A stretch of 64,000 nt of DNA from Desmonostoc muscorum LEGE 12446 (GTDB taxonomy: Bacteria > Cyanobacteriota > Cyanobacteriia > Cyanobacteriales > Nostocaceae). Where the stretch lies: assembly GCF_015207005.2 (NCBI RefSeq), contig NZ_JADEXS020000001.1, positions 5,727,001 to 5,791,000 on the forward strand, in the 5' to 3' direction. Positions 63,181 through 64,000 of the stretch are shown in pieces. The notes beneath the pieces are model-generated. The model saw only the letters and a list, made by a program, of their open reading frames with translations. It had not been told where the DNA came from and did not search any database. How positions within the stretch are numbered: the first letter of the stretch is position 1; each line of letters begins with the position of its first letter. Made by a program: the position numbers and the translations under genes.

Positions 63181-64000
63181 ATGAAGCCACTTGCTAAAAT
63201 TTTACAACAGGCTGACCTGATTTCATCTGAGCAGATAGAGATTGCTCTCAAAGAGCAGACCAAAGTTGCTGGGTTGAAGCTTAGTGAAATTCTAGTGCTG
63301 CACGGATGGCTTAAACAAGAAACGGCTGATTTTTTTTCTCAGGATTGGCCAGTGTTACTGGAGCAAAAACCAAAACAGCCCTTGGGCAAATATTTAAAAA
63401 AAGCTGGACTATTAAATGAACAGCAAATCAGAACTATCCTTGCTGAACAACCGCAGAAAAAACTTCGCTTTGGGGAATTAGCAGTACTTAAGGGTTGGTT
63501 GAAACCTACTACAATTAAGTTTTTTCTGGAGCATTTGGCTTTAGAATCGCAACTCCAACAGGAGGAAGAAGTTTCAAATAATCAAAGTTCAGCACAGATA
63601 GAACAATTGCATTTGAAAATGATAGTGCCACAGCAGAACAATTTGAAAATCTCGAACCCCATTAAGCATTCAGTTTTTGCTTTCAATTCCCTAGAGCAAG
63701 AATCAGCGAGTCTAACACTGTTTACCCCTAATACTATAGAATTATTCAAATTAGATGAAAAAGCTAGTTGTCCGGAAGCTTTGCTCGCAGAAGTACAATT
63801 CTGGACAAATGGGCAACCGTCTCTTGCTGAAAAGATTTTTCAATTGGTTGCACAATCGCCAGATTATATTGCCGCAGGTGCAGAAGCAGCAACAGTGCAA
63901 CAAATAGTACAAAATAACTTAATTAACAATTGGCAAACTCAAGTCACCGCTGAGCATTTGCAACGGATACATGAAAGTACAATCAACAATGTGCAATGCG
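63181..64000 (+). CDS. AAA-like multidomain protein, 5' part (runs off the window)
   Basis: N-terminal 273 residues of a larger protein, open to the window edge. Residues 1-58 (MKPLAKILQQADLISSEQIE...) and about 60-120 (KQPLGKYLKKAGLLNEQQIR...) are two tandem copies of a MshEN/T2SSE_N-like domain, each ending LGxLAVLxGWLK-type. After a linker comes ALLAEVQFWTNGQPSLAEKI and QIVQNNLINNWQTQVTAEHL, a block found next to AAA-like domains in cyanobacterial proteins. No membrane helix is seen so far. The ATPase or effector part must lie beyond the edge. Confidence 0.75.
   Translation, partial: MKPLAKILQQADLISSEQIEIALKEQTKVAGLKLSEILVLHGWLKQETADFFSQDWPVLLEQKPKQPLGKYLKKAGLLNEQQIRTILAEQPQKKLRFGELAVLKGWLKPTTIKFFLEHLALESQLQQEEEVSNNQSSAQIEQLHLKMIVPQQNNLKISNPIKHSVFAFNSLEQESASLTLFTPNTIELFKLDEKASCPEALLAEVQFWTNGQPSLAEKIFQLVAQSPDYIAAGAEAATVQQIVQNNLINNWQTQVTAEHLQRIHESTINNVQC

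Noticed and set aside
1..64000. tRNA, rRNA or other structural RNA genes
   Set aside because: I read the gaps on both strands and recognised none; a tRNAscan-SE or Infernal run would settle it.

Overview
The window is from a filamentous, heterocystous-type cyanobacterium close to Nostoc/Anabaena. The evidence is psbB and psbT, a complete beta-carboxysome (ccm) cluster next to CO2-uptake NDH-1 genes, very frequent HIP1 octamers (GCGATCGC), short tandemly repeated sequences between most genes, several Uma2-family genes, a xisH/xisI pair and a COP23-domain gene. It looks chromosomal; I saw no tRNA, rRNA or CRISPR array by eye.

Layout. 0-12.6 kb: lipid acyltransferase, alpha/beta hydrolase, xisI-xisH, a GNAT acetyltransferase, mnmE (with a short repeat inserted in frame), a small Cys-rich protein, a Uma2 protein, an overlapping DNA methyltransferase/restriction-type nuclease pair, a MuiA-like DUF4139 protein and a LysR regulator. 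12.8-23 kb: the carbon-concentrating locus. The ccmK2-ccmK1-ccmL-ccmM-ccmN-ccmO genes run leftward and ndhF-ndhD-cup run rightward from a shared 657-bp intergenic region. Together they encode the carboxysome shell and core scaffold and a CO2-hydrating NDH-1 module. A putative internal start with a strong ribosome-binding site for the short CcmM form is visible. 23-30 kb: an accessory region. It holds a three-gene operon (DUF262 protein, DUF3696-type AAA ATPase, uncharacterised third protein) whose third gene is split by an IS630-family element with a slippery heptamer, then a VapBC-type pair and relics of Uma2 genes.

30-39.5 kb: mostly housekeeping and photosynthesis: dcd, a CobA/BtuR-like protein with a degenerate P-loop, an adenylate-kinase-like gene, cysA, a small secreted DUF3011 protein, Uma2, a HAD phosphatase, rps1 with a 30-bp coding tandem repeat, psbT and psbB. 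40-43.6 kb: a family-5 substrate-binding lipoprotein, one DppB-type permease and a small PD-(D/E)XK-like protein. 43.6-51 kb: a secreted CHAT/TPR protease-like protein with a two-partner secretion pair (TpsB, TpsA). 51-59.6 kb: a COP23 protein, a receiver domain lacking its phospho-acceptor, a 1410-residue CheB-CheR-PAS-histidine kinase-receiver hybrid, small proteins and the carotenoid gene cruF. 59.7-64 kb: a NACHT NTPase, a long AT-rich gap with a 77-bp dispersed repeat, and the start of an AAA-like protein running off the edge.

The best candidates for a less-described system are the DUF262/DUF3696/third-protein operon at 24.0-28.4 kb, which has a defence-like architecture and is interrupted by the IS, and the CHAT-TpsB-TpsA block at 43.6-51 kb. 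A second theme is that intergenic repeats have invaded coding sequence: inside mnmE, and as stop-codon-supplying tails of the ndhD and NACHT genes. All calls come from reading the sequence; no database search was run.
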